Part shown: piece after piece, positions 50,121 through 60,888 of the stretch | Layout: every line of letters starts with the position of its first letter | Numbering within the stretch: position 1 is the first letter of the stretch | Origin: Diphasiastrum complanatum | Taxonomy: Eukaryota; Streptophyta; Lycopodiopsida; Lycopodiales; Lycopodiaceae | Assembly (NCBI GenBank): GCA_029204225.1 | Contig: CM055101.1 | Coordinates: forward strand, 38,483,374-38,547,373 | Length of the DNA stretch: 64,000 nucleotides | Direction: 5' to 3' | Notes under the pieces: model-generated | What the model saw: the letters and a program-made list of their open reading frames with translations, nothing else | What the model was told of the DNA's origin: nothing | Database searches by the model: none | Program-made: the position numbers and the translations under genes

Positions 50121-50318
50121 GCTTCCTTACTAGTGATCTTGCTCTTGCTATTGCTTGCTCTACTGATCTTGCTCGGTATTGATCTTGCTTGTTCTTGCTT
50201 ACTATTGATCTATTGCTTTCTTGTCATTGCTTACTCTTCTAATCTAACAGTCTTCACTACTCTTTTTTCACTCCCATTTTCCACTACTTTCTAACTTTTA
50301 AAGTTTTTCTTTGCTACA

Positions 50319-51287
50319 ATGTCTTCAAGTGGTAGGCCAAGTGGAAGGTCAAGTGGGAGACCATCTAGGAGAAGAGCTCGTGAGGAGGAGTGGTTTGAGA
50401 ATCTATCTCCTCAACAAAAAGATAGAATAAAAAATCTTGTGTTATCATCTTCGGGTGAATCATTCGAGAGAAGAGCTTCCGAAGATGCCCCTTCCTAGGA
50501 ATCATGTAGTGTGTATTATGATCTTAATCCATGTGGTGGAGTTATAAAAAATACGCGTGACAATGTAGTTCATGCCCGTTTGCGTGATTTAGTTGCTTTA
50601 CATTTTGGTAAAGATTACATGATCGATTGGTCCTTCCAATCGCTTGAAGACAAAAATAAAATAATAGAGACTTTATATTCTGAATTCCCTCAATCCAATG
50701 CTTTTTAGGACTTGGGCTTCGAACACAATGTGCCTTTGGATTCGAAACAAAAGGCAATTGATGAGAAGAGCCATGAGGAATCCCAAGAATCTCACGAAGC
50801 TTGGATGGTGCTCCAAAAGGGATTGGAGGAAGGTGAAAGAAGAATTGTTGCAAAACTATCCCCAGAAGTATGAACAAGAACGTAGGGCCGCCGTCGAGAA
50901 GCTCTTAAAACATGGCCAAAGTCACTTGGGATCGGGAGGAAGGGGCAATCTTGGGATCATGGATATGCTAGCCTTAAAGCTTTTATGGAATCCCATGGAT
51001 TGTTTCCAATCGTAAACTCTTAATCTTTATCGTTTTGTAATTGTTTACTTTGTGGTTTACAAGTAAGTTTAATCTCAATTTAATTGAATCTTTGATTCTA
51101 TTTTGTAGAGAGACTCTACAACTTCAAGCGTTCGTGATGTGGAAAAAAATGTAGAAAATTTTGAAGAGAAAAATGTGGAAGAGAACGTGAATGAGAGCGA
51201 AGGGGATTTTGAAGATGTGGACACCAATGTACACCTACAAACGAAGGAGGCAATGAGGAAGGAAGTGATGATGAGTAGAGGTTTCTA
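50319..51287 (+). pseudogene. plant En/Spm-type transposase-like gene (Transposase_24-like)
   Basis: ATG at 50319 opens MSSSGRPSGRSSGRPSRRRA, a basic Ser/Gly/Arg-rich start, then EEEWFENLSPQQKDRIKNLV. In-frame TAG at 50496 and 50706 interrupt it. Between them lies a globular part: GGVIKNTRDNVVHARLRDLV, IDWSFQSLEDKNKIIETLYS. This pattern, a W and a K..I..L..F end, and later EQERRAAVEKLLKHGQSHLG with GSGG, resembles the plant En/Spm accessory protein family (Ptta/En/Spm, Transposase_24). A frameshift lies near 50860. A likely intron is 51012-51108 (GTAAAC...TTTTGTAG), followed by an acidic exon 2 (DVEKNVENFEEKNVEENVNE) ending at 51287. Family assignment rests on pattern memory, without a search. 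Confidence 0.5.
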
Positions 51288-51289
51288 AA

Positions 51290-52091
51290 TTAAATGTAAG
51301 GCCTTGTAGAAGGCAATGTAGGAAGGGAGAATTTATTCTCTCATCAATGTACTTTTTTTTTAAATCAATCAATATAATGTTTTGGCACCACATCATTCTT
51401 GCAAAAATTTTGAATGCATATATTTTTAATTCATGAATGCAAATGTATAGTCTATTGAATGCACATGTATTGCATGCAAATGTATCTATTGATGTATTCA
51501 ATGCAATGTATAGTCTATTTAATGCACATCTATGGATTGCAAATGTTTCTATTGATGAATTCAATGCAATGTTTCTATTTTAGCACACGATTTGCGTGCT
51601 AGAATGCATAATAGAAAGTAATGGAAAGCACAATGGAAAGTAATGGAAACCACAATATAATGCATCAATAGATAACACATTAAGTTATCAACTAAATATC
51701 AAATGAATTAAAATAAATGTGAATTTATCTTTACTATTGTATCTCCATTGTTTTGCAATCTTTGCTTTTCCTTTTGCATGCACTTGATCTTTCAATCCTT
51801 TGCAATGAAAGCTCTTTTTTCATTTTTCATATCCAAGCCTACATCACAAACAAAAAAGATGTTAAAACTTATGATTATAAAACACATACTATTAACATCC
51901 ATCAATGAACTAAAAACCCTAAACACTATCAATCTTCTCACTCACATTCATCCCCATCTCATTCACACTCTCATCTATACTCTCTTTTTCTCTCTCTCAC
52001 ACAACATAAAAAAGAAAGTCGATCTCTAGTTTAGGAGCGAACCACATTTTGGTTCGCGTCAAATGTTTTTTTTTTTGGTCCAAAAAATTTT
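51290..52091. repeat. AT-rich stretch with ~63-bp tandem repeat
   Basis: 51456-51583 holds two diverged ~63-bp units (TATTGATGTATTCAATGCAATG / TTGATGAATTCAATGCAATG words) and a partial third before them. The rest is unassigned. A short inverted repeat GCGAACCACATTTTGGTTCGC lies at about 52037-52057. Confidence 0.55.
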
Positions 52092-52160
52092 GCGTGGATT
52101 ATCCACGCGTGGACAATCCACGCAAAATCCATAAAGTTAATTGCGTGGATACCACGTGGA
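52092..52160. repeat. GCGTGGAT palindrome cluster 4
   Basis: A perfect 17-mer at 52092-52108 (GCGTGGATTATCCACGC) overlaps by two bases with 52107-52123 (GCGTGGACAATCCACGC). A degenerate one follows at 52143 (GCGTGGATACCACGTGG). It lies about 800 bp after the transposase-like gene. Confidence 0.9.
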
Positions 52161-52967
52161 TATAAAAAAAAATTATCCGCATAGGTACAGTACCTAGACT
52201 GAGCAGGATTGAGTTTCTTGCTTTCATAGGCCACAAGATGTCCTGGGAATGCCGCTGCAATGCTAAATGAAGAAACCAACTTTTAACATGAACATGACAA
52301 TGTAGGTATAGTTGTGTATGTATATATGTTTGATAACTCACAAATGCTTTTAGTTCTGGTTGTGTTTGACTTTCTTAATGCCAACGATGATACATGCTTC
52401 TTGCTCTATAAACTACAACAATAAATGCAAGGTTTTTTAGAGCTTTTGTTTACACTGATAGCTTGTTCATTTGATATCCTTAATTTATCAAGTCAAAAAA
52501 TTCTATTTCTTGAAAAATTTCTAGTTCTTTCGATACAATTCTTACCAATTATGACAAGTGCTTTGCTTATAGATCTTGATTTAGTATATTGTCCATCTTT
52601 CAAAAAAATTGTTGAAAACCGCCTCAATTTGTGCAAATATGTGTGTATATGTTGTATGTTTTGACAATTTAGCTTATATGCTTTGAAAATGTAAGTTTAA
52701 AGCAAATCTCTTAAACTACGGAAGTCTAAATTTGGAGTTTACAAACTACAAACATAAGTCAAACCTAATCTTGTATCATATCTTTGATTTTATTATAGTT
52801 TGTTCAAAGTAATAATCTTCTCTTGAAAATAATATTCGTTTTTGTGAAATCAGTTTCTACAATATCTGTATTATTTTTTTCCCAATGTATATATTCTTCT
52901 ACAATTGAATATTTAAAACCTCTTTTTGAAAACCCAAAAAAATTTGTTTTAGAATACATGTTTGTTA
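52161..52967. other. unassigned stretch with short direct repeat
   Basis: No gene recognised; two + strand open frames (52425-52664, 52823-53041) have hydrophobic, AT-driven composition. A ~70-bp segment 52418-52487 (AATAAATGCAAGG ... TTTGATATCCTTAA) recurs, diverged, at 54646-54712 just outside the TIR element. Confidence 0.4.
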
Positions 52968-54634
52968 CTGTTAGGGCCATTTTTTACGGGGGTTTGGTCC
53001 AGCCAAAATGTCCTAAAAGGGTCAAGGGGTCCCACCTCTAATGGCGGTTCGGCCCTACGTGAGCAACAAAGGATTTGCCACTTCCAACCCTGATGGCCCT
53101 CTCTATTGCCCCGTGCTCCCCAACCGATGAGTGTTTTCCAGGTTCTCAGAGATACGGTTGCAAGGAGGGGGTGCTAATACTTTTGGTGCAATGATTCACT
53201 AGCTTTCTAGAATTATGGTTCCGTAAAAACTTCTGATCGCTAATTTGCTAATGTCTCTTTCCCCATTGAATTCAGCTTACAGTTAGTAAAGATCTTACAT
53301 GGGCTGGAAACCGATTTAATGTCTATGATGTGCTCATAGGGTGCAAGTTATACGCACCGCTTTGTTTGCTAAGCGGCGGTATTTTTGCCGACCGTTGGGT
53401 CTAGGTATTTCGCTAGACAGTACCGACGGCCGGCGGGTGTGACTAGTGTGACGCTTAACCAAGGCGATGTATTTCAACCGCAGATGGTGGACGGCCCGCT
53501 CTAGTGTTTCACAGAGGTCGGGTCCAATTAATACGCTTCATAATGGAAAACAAACGATTCCAGCTTGACGATTTCCACAATTTATCAATCATGCCGTATG
53601 TCAACTAGTTTATAGACCGGCCAACAACCACATGCAGTTACTATGAAGGAAAACCAGGCTCCACTACTAGCAATGTATGATCTACTAGTAGAACATTGTT
53701 TTAACTTTAAAATGAAGAAGCGATTCCATGGTTAGTACAATTCAACTCATGAACTGGTTGTCCCCTCTTTCCTAACGGAAAACAATTCCATTGTCAGTCT
53801 AGTTCAAATCATTTAAAAATAGCAATTAGAGTGTAAATACTAATACCCTAGATGACGCATAGAGTAAATGGAAAATCTCAATAGCTACTTACCCTATCCG
53901 GCCAAAATCACAAACAATTTCATCATGTCAAAACAATAGCAAGTACGGAATCTTTGGAGTGCATGGTTCCTGAAACACTACACACCGGCATACTACCATT
54001 CTGGTTCTAAAATTTTTAGTATGATTCACTACAGTGCACAATCGACCCGTTATTCACTCAGTTGAACGAGCGTAACCACAAAATGCAAATGCATCCGAAC
54101 TCAAATTTATATGACCTTGTTACTAAACATATGTAAGTGGTCTATAAAACCTTCCTTGCTTCACAAAAACGCTTTATAAAAACCTTATTCACATGTAGCT
54201 GACTATAGCAATAACGTCACATTGCATTCCGATTTAACTTAAAAACTTACAGCCAAAACTTCATGAAACTTACTTGCTTCCCAACAAAAACGCTTCTAAA
54301 AATTTAGTTGGAAATGTGGAAAAACCCTATTATCGCACACCATAACACTCTAGCCTCATTTAGGACGAGCTGGGACCCAATTCTAGGTGGACCGGCACTT
54401 TTGGCTCGGTCTTACAAAAATTGACCACAAAATATTTTTGACGGTTTTTTCGAAAGTCAGTTTCTTACTTTTAAACTGTGTCTAGCCACTTCAGGGTGGC
54501 TGGGACCCAATTCTAAGGCAAATTTGTGCCGATTTTTCTCTAATATCCGGGTTTTACATGCCGGTGTTTTCAATTATTGCAAACTTAAACTTCAATATTA
54601 GCCCGATTTTTCGTGCGAAAATATCGACTAACAG
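52968..54634. mobile_element. TIR element with TTA target duplication
   Basis: Outer bases CTGTTAG (52968-52974) and CTAACAG (54628-54634) are inverted, with weaker matching for another ~15 bases, and both are flanked by TTA (52965-52967 and 54635-54637). A 3-bp TTA/TAA duplication is the mark of PIF/Harbinger-type transposons. The 1,667-bp interior has higher GC than its flanks, no transposase that I can read, and a direct repeat GCTGGGACCCAATTCTA near 54370 and 54503. Most likely a non-autonomous element. The short TIR keeps confidence moderate. Confidence 0.5.
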
Positions 54635-54637
54635 TTA

Positions 54638-55489
54638 CAAAGATACAATAAATGCAAGGTTTCTTGAAACTTTTGTTTACTCTAATAGCTTCTTTATTTG
54701 ATATCCTTAAGTGACAGCTATCAAGGACAAGCTGGATATGAGGCACTCTCAACCATATTCATACGTTTTGGACGCCGACATAAATACCGATTCAGGAATG
54801 TATTGCTTATGCAATGCACCACATTTTTTCCAAAATTCTAGGCAGCCATGTGAATGCTTTACTTGTGAATGAGCAAGGAGAGGCGTCTCTGTACCCATGT
54901 TATGAATGATTTCCACATGCTCATGAAATAAACGCTAACTATGATCCTACATATATGTCATGGACATGATGTTACGTATTTATTTTGTCTGAAGAGAAAG
55001 ACTTGAGTCCAGTCTTGAATTTAAAACCCCATCAAAATAATGAAATTGCTCTATCCAGTTCTAGATTTTGATGTTCTAAATTACAAAACATCATATGCAT
55101 GTTTATTAAAAAAACCATTGCCCTTATTTTTTGTTGTACAAAAATTATGGTTTGATAAAATTCCACGTGTGCCTTACTGAGCAATGTCGCTAATATGGGT
55201 TGGTATTTGTTCATAAAAGATTGGCTGAGTTTTGAGAGTGTTTTAGTGTTTGGCTAATTTGTCATGATTGTTTCTAGCTTTGGCTTGTTCCATTTGTATT
55301 TTGGGTTGATCATTACAGGTTCCAGTTTCATTATCACAATAGTCGTAGAAGAAATGTAATATCAAAGTGATGAGCAGACGACATTGACAGATGCAGGTAT
55401 TTTACATGTGCAATCACGTATCTATTCAATACTTTCCTTGACGTATTCATGATCTATTGATCGATACTTGACAATTTTAATATTTCATC
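54638..55489. other. unassigned stretch
   Basis: No recognisable gene. The short - strand open frame 55032-55214 matches nothing I know. Confidence 0.35.
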
Positions 55490-58392
55490 TTGCAATTATT
55501 TATTGTGATCACTACTCAAGATCGCTTCCTCTTTTGAAGGCAAACAATCTGAAAGGTTCACTCCATGTATCGTCTCCATCAGTGCGATAATACTTCCACT
55601 GCATGGTTGGTTCGCCATTCAACATTTGGTGTGTCCTTCTAGACCATCATTTCCACAAACAATTAATGGCTCTATGAATCCTTTCCAATCCACCATTTGT
55701 TCTTACAACTCTACTACACTACTTTTAGTACGACCACCACCTATATTTTGGCCAATTTGTCCTAACATATCAGGCATAGTAAGAATGGATTTACATTTCA
55801 ATGCCCTAGAGATTACACTAAGAACTTGATCGATGTCTTCATGCGTGTGTCCGACCATCAAAAATCCCATTTCAACAGTGTGAAATATGTTATGTGCCAC
55901 AAGCATAGAACAAAGAACAAAGATGAACCTATTTTTATTTTCCCTCCAACAGTTGTCAACTTGAATACGTAAGATGGGACAGAGATTGTCGCGTGCAAGT
56001 TGCACCTTTCGTATTGCTTGCATAATGGATGTGACCACCTGATTGTTGTCATGCAAATGCAAGGTGTCTATCCACACATCACAAAGCAATTTGAATCCAT
56101 GAACTAGCACTCCACAAACATGCATTTTCAAAAAACGGTTACCCTCTAATCTTGGAGGAGTCTTTTTGAAATGGGGCAATGTTGTTGTATTTTGATCCAT
56201 GCCATCAATAATAAGACACAACGATTGCTCTGGATGCGATCTTGATTCTTCTTTCCAATATGTGTATAGCTTTCTCTAGTCAAGAACATGCAATAAGTGT
56301 CGAATTCTCGTTGCAATATGGCAATCTCGCACCTTAATATCAATAGAAGTTTTGATCGCATTTTTTAGCTCATCACAAATCTTGCATTTAGACATTCTTT
56401 GTTTTGTTGGAGTCTTGACATATCGAAACTCATGTCTCCACCACCGATACAATGTATTTCTGGAGATTGTGGACATGCTAGTTTCTTGTGGTTCTTTGTT
56501 GATGGAATTGAAGACATCACCTTTAGACATGCCAAGAGGGAGATGATGTTCACAATGAGCTACTCCATCTTTTGATTTATGTTGAAGATGTGGTTGGGGT
56601 AGAGCATGCTTTTCTAAGATTCCACGCATAATAGCAAGTCCCCATCTTGAATGTGCGCACTATTTTAATGTACCTATGTTCCCATGAAATTTATAGACAA
56701 TATTGTTGCGTGCCTCTGAGATTATCTGCCAAAACAATCCGCGAGAAACTCCCAATAGATATTGAAATGCCTTTGAACATATGGTTTTACCTAAAACTAC
56801 AGGTTTAAGTCTTAAACAAGGTTCTTCCCACATATTGCATGCAATGTTCAAATTATCTTGTGCCTTCAAAAAACACCCGAACATTTGTAAAAGGTAATTA
56901 TGTCTATCTGATCCTCGCTTTCTCCCCATACACTTAGTCTCAAGTCTTCACATTCTTTGTAAGTGATTTTGCATATACATAATTTCTTACAACAAGGCTG
57001 CATCAAAATTCCTTTTATATGTTCTGGCGATAAAATAGAATCTGCCTTCTTCAGAGTGATGAATGCAAGCACACGCTTTCTTTTGTAGTTTTGAGAAGTT
57101 CCAAAAGATTCAAAACTTGGATCATGTTGCATTGGACTCTCAAAACTTTTCTTGTGTGATTGACCCAGTCTTGATTCTTTTAACATTTCATTCCAATTAC
57201 CTATCTCGTCATCTTCATCAAAATCAAACATAGAAAAATCTGAATCATGTTGTCTAGAAGCAGTAGAAAGCAATGCTACAGAGGATGCACTTGTTGTCTT
57301 CTTGGATTGTCTTGCCATTTGAGAAAGTGTATGACCGTGATTGTCGGTGATAGCATTCGCTTGAGATGGATTGTAGTGTCCATTTTCCACATTCACATTT
57401 CTCATATGCATCAGTAAATTTTTACTAGACCCATTTTGCCGAGATACATTATTGTTAACCACATCGTCTATCCTAGTTAGGATGTTTGAGTTGTATGTCG
57501 ATCGTGTCAGATCATAACCAATTACATCGTCCACGCTTGTCAAAACATCAGAGTTGTACAGAGCTGGTCTTGTAGCATTGCTATCAGTCAAATCATGAGC
57601 ATTGATATCATCCGCACCGGTGAGAACATCTGAACTATACCTAATCTGTTTGAAGTTTGCACTGTTATTATGATTGACATCTTCCACGCCAGTGAGGAAA
57701 TCAAAATTATATGTTGTTTTTGTTGATGTTCTCTTGTCGTGATTGAAGGTAGTCATACATTGCATACGTGTTGATGATCTGTTGTAATTGCGATCATAAT
57801 AAGTGTAATACTCATTCATTGTCTCGTCGAACAGTACGTGCCTAGCATTCGTAGCATGTAAAGAAAGTTTCAATACACACCATATCATCGATTTATTCGG
57901 TGAGTAAAATGAGACTTTGTCATCTGCCATGGCATTTTGAATGGTTCCTTCATTTGTTATCGATATTAACTTTACAGTGGCAAACAACTGATTTTTGTCA
58001 AAACTAAAGTAACCTTTGAAGCTAGCTGAACAAACTATATTTCCATCAAAATCCATACAATCAACAATATCATTGTTGTTATAAATATGACATGCCAAGA
58101 CTGCAAGATCGTCAATCTTCACCACGTCATTGTTATCCCACAATAATCTATTTGCCAGTAAGTCCAACAAATTATGATAGATGTCTACAAGGTGAGTGAT
58201 ACCCGTTTGTGGGTATGGCAATGGACAATCCACCTTGAGCACTTTTGATATACTCACTATGCATTTATTTGTGCCAATTTTGTGAAAGAAACACATCTGG
58301 CTCGGTTCAGTACTCAAAATTTGACTGAATGCAACGACTTCTTTTCGATATAGCAAGACAACGTAGACATTTTTCTCACGATCGTTTTCCAT
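55490..58392 (-). pseudogene. DUF7869-like transposase-related protein, broken
   Basis: ATG at 58392 (MENDREKNVYVVLLYRKEVV). Residues 1-450 are unfamiliar and contain four copies of YNSDVLTxVDDV (57448-57711). The conserved part begins near residue 455: SILSPEHIKGIL, QPCCKKLCICKITYKECEDL. After a frameshift at about 56920 it reads VVLGKTICSKAFQYLLGVSR, a TAG at 56660, RNTLYRWWRHEFRYVKTPTK, SKCKICDELK, a TAG at 56276, then the C-terminal domain. That domain has LIIDGMDQNTTTLPHFKKT, LRIQVDNCWRENKNRFIF, GFLMVGHTHEDIDQVLSVIS, and a TAA at 55703 before further matching sequence. I recognise this as the family whose C-terminal domain is named DUF7869, found in plants, oomycetes and animals; role unproven. 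Asp, Asp and Glu (about 56206, 55957, 55840) are spaced like a DDE nuclease core, which is my inference. Confidence 0.75.
57448..57711 (-). repeat. four internal YNSDVLT repeats in protein
   Basis: Copies start at residues 228, 252, 279 and 300 (counted from the ATG): YNFDFLTGVEDV, YSSDVLTGADDI, YNSDVLTSVDDV, YNSNILTRIDDV. Spacing is 24, 27 and 21 residues. All are in frame and conserved at Y, L-T and D-D, which suggests selection on the protein repeat before decay. Confidence 0.85.
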
Positions 58393-58410
58393 TGCAAGCC
58401 CTACACACAC

Positions 58411-58579
58411 AAAGAGAAATTATGATGTCAACATACGTTGGAACATACATACATACATAGGTGTAAATTTATAACACACAATGTAAATAGCTGGATAAAT
58501 ATACCTAGGTTTTGAAATTGTTTGAAATTAACTTGAAATAGTTTTAGCTAATTTAAATATCTTTATAAAATATTAGTGG
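58411..58579. other. 5' flank of DUF7869-like gene
   Basis: AT-rich, no coding content. On the - strand this is immediately upstream of the ATG, so any promoter should lie here or in the minisatellite. Confidence 0.3.
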
Positions 58580-59335
58580 ATCTTCCTTAGCCTTTTGCCA
58601 TTGGTCCTTCAAGTTTGGCCCTTACTCCTTGCCATTTGGTCCTCAACCATTGGACTATAGTCCTTGACCATTAGCCCTTAGTCCTTAGATCTTGGCACTT
58701 AGCCCTTAGCAATTGGACCTAAGCCCTTATATCTCAGCCCTTAGCCAGTTGGCCCATAGTCTTAGCCCGTAGACATTGGTTCTCGACCCTTGGCTAGTTG
58801 GCCCTCAGTCCTTAGCTAGTTGGCCCTCAGTTCTTAGACTTTGACCCTTAGCTGTTGGCCCTAATATCTAGGCCCTTAGCCCTTACCCCTCAGCCAGTTG
58901 GCCCTTAGATGTTGGCCCTCGACCCTTGGTCCTTAGCTAGTTGGCCCGAGTCAGTCTTTAGCAAGTTGGCCCTTAGTCCTTAGCCAGTTAGCCCTTAGCC
59001 CTTAGACCTTTACCCTTAGCCGGTGGCCCTAAGTTCTTGGCCGCTGACACTTAGCCCTTGATAGTCGGCAATTGGCCCTTAGCCCTTGCCTCTTGGCCCT
59101 TAGTAGTTTGGCCGTTGGGTCTCAACCCTCAGTCCTAAGCCAGTTGGCCCATGGTCCTTAGACCATGACCCTTGACCCTTACTTGTTGGACCTCGACTCT
59201 TTGTCTCTAGACCTTGACCCTTAGCCAGTGGAGCTTAGTTCTTAGCTGCTGGCCCTTAGCCCTTGGACCAATGCCATATTCATAGGCGATTAGTCCTTAG
59301 CCCAAGGCCCTTAGTCCTTGACCTTAAAGGCCTTT
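58580..59335. repeat. CCCTTAG-type minisatellite
   Basis: About 750 bp built from degenerate units such as TTGGCCCTTAGTCCTTAGCC and TTAGCCAGTTGGCCCTTAG. Unit length drifts between about 7 and 20 bp. It sits directly upstream of the DUF7869-like gene and ends at a T-rich tract. CCCTTAG is not the plant telomere repeat (CCCTAAA). Confidence 0.92.
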
Positions 59336-60243
59336 TTTTTCTTGTAACTTGCATTATTGTTTTTCATTATTCTTTTAAAGTTTTTGTTCTTTTCTTAGCT
59401 TTATAAATTCTATTTTTGAAAATAGTAACTGTTTTTTAATTGATTTTTTAATATGTTTTGTACTTTTTTATTCTCATTAATTTTTTTATTTTATTGTATT
59501 TGTTTATATTTTTTTGTGATTTTATTTTTAAATTATATTATTGATACATTTATTTTGAGAGTTTATTTTGTTGTATTCAATTTTTATATATCTAATTTAT
59601 TGTGTTATTTTGTAATTTATTTATTTATAGCTCTATTTTAATATTTTAGTAAATAATCAATTTATTAAATTTTTATGATTTATTTATAGGTATGATGATT
59701 TGTTATTAGTTATATTATTTTTTTATTGATATATTTTTTTAGTTATTTTATAATTATTTTGATTATATTCAGTTTTCTTTGTATTATTAAAGTTATTTTA
59801 TATTTTGAAATTTATTCACTTTTTTGAATATTTAATCTAAAAATGTTATGATTATGTGATGCTTTTTGTATATTCTTATAATTTCTTTCAATTTGTTTAT
59901 TCTTGTAATTTGTTTGTTCGTTTATTTATTTTTCGGTTTTATAAATTTATGATTTTTGTTTAGTAGACATTTAGTGTTATTCATCATTTAATTCTACTAA
60001 TTTTCACTTTTCTGTTTTTAAAAGCTATTTATGTCTTTATGTTTTGTGTGTAATTTTTAATTATATATGTCTTTCAAAAAACAAGGAGAGAAGAGCACAA
60101 GAAAAGGACAACAATTATCCCATAAGTATTTCTAGAAGCATGACAGAACTCATGAGTATATATAGATTTTGAAATCGTCCATTTCCAAAAATTGTGGCTT
60201 TCTAAAAAAACGCAAAATCAATTACATTTGTTTTTTTATGAGT
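59336..60243. other. T-rich low-complexity stretch
   Basis: Strong T bias on this strand from about 59330 to 60060, no gene. The 62-codon open frame inside (Phe/Tyr/Leu/Ile-rich) is a composition artefact. Confidence 0.6.
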
Positions 60244-60888
60244 TCAACACGTTGTTGACACGTGGCAATTCATAAATCTCATAAGCAAATGAACATCTAT
60301 CCCCATCTCAATAGTTAAGTTTGTTACATAATTTAGAAACCGTAAGGTCCTATGAGACCCTCTGCGGTCCTCTGCGGTCACCATCGTATTCACCACAATG
60401 AGAATATTTTTCACTCCATTAACAAGCTTTCGTAATTTGCTGTTGATGGGAAGACTATTGATCAAGTCAAATACATGCACTTTGTCTAATACCTGAGTGG
60501 TTGTACTGAGAGGTTTTTGTGCAACAAGAGAAGGACTTGCATCCCAATGTGGATTGGGAGATGTGTCATGATCCAAATCCATTATAACCATTGCATCTTG
60601 ATTTGTGTGATTGGAGGTGGCAATACTAGATTCAAGTTTTATAGAAATGTTTTTTCTTAGACTATGTTCGACAACGAAACTTTTTGTAGCATAATGTTCA
60701 AATGTTCCACAAGGAATCAAAATGGGAGCGCTGGCAGATATTTGAGAGATTGAATGATAAGCCCAAAAGTTCTGATTTGTCGGCGAAAAATGTATGTTGA
60801 TCACATCCTCCACAATCCTTGTGCTATCTCCATCCTCTCCCTCATAGAAGAATTCTAAGTCACGAAACATGATCCTTATGGTTGCCAT
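60244..60888 (-). CDS. unrecognised 214-codon ORF
   Basis: ATG at 60888 (MATIRIMFRDLEFFYEGEDG) to a stop at 60244. It is the longest uninterrupted ATG-led frame outside recognised families besides the DUF7869-like ORF. Visible parts: IVEDVINIHFSPTNQNFWAY, SASAPILIPCGTFEHYATKS, an acidic MDLDHDTSPNPHWDASPS, then LINSLPINSKLRKLVNGVKN and a hydrophobic ILIVVNTMV run. No family recognised. Same strand as the DUF7869-like gene, 1.9 kb upstream of it, so a common element is possible but unproven. Confidence 0.4.
   Translation of the reverse strand: MATIRIMFRDLEFFYEGEDGDSTRIVEDVINIHFSPTNQNFWAYHSISQISASAPILIPCGTFEHYATKSFVVEHSLRKNISIKLESSIATSNHTNQDAMVIMDLDHDTSPNPHWDASPSLVAQKPLSTTTQVLDKVHVFDLINSLPINSKLRKLVNGVKNILIVVNTMVTAEDRRGSHRTLRFLNYVTNLTIEMGIDVHLLMRFMNCHVSTTC

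Noticed and set aside
58580-59335. Interstitial telomere array
   Set aside because: The unit is CCCTTAG/GGCCCTTAG, not the plant CCCTAAA repeat.
59453-59641. 62-codon hydrophobic ORF as a membrane protein
   Set aside because: Composition artefact of a T-rich low-complexity tract.
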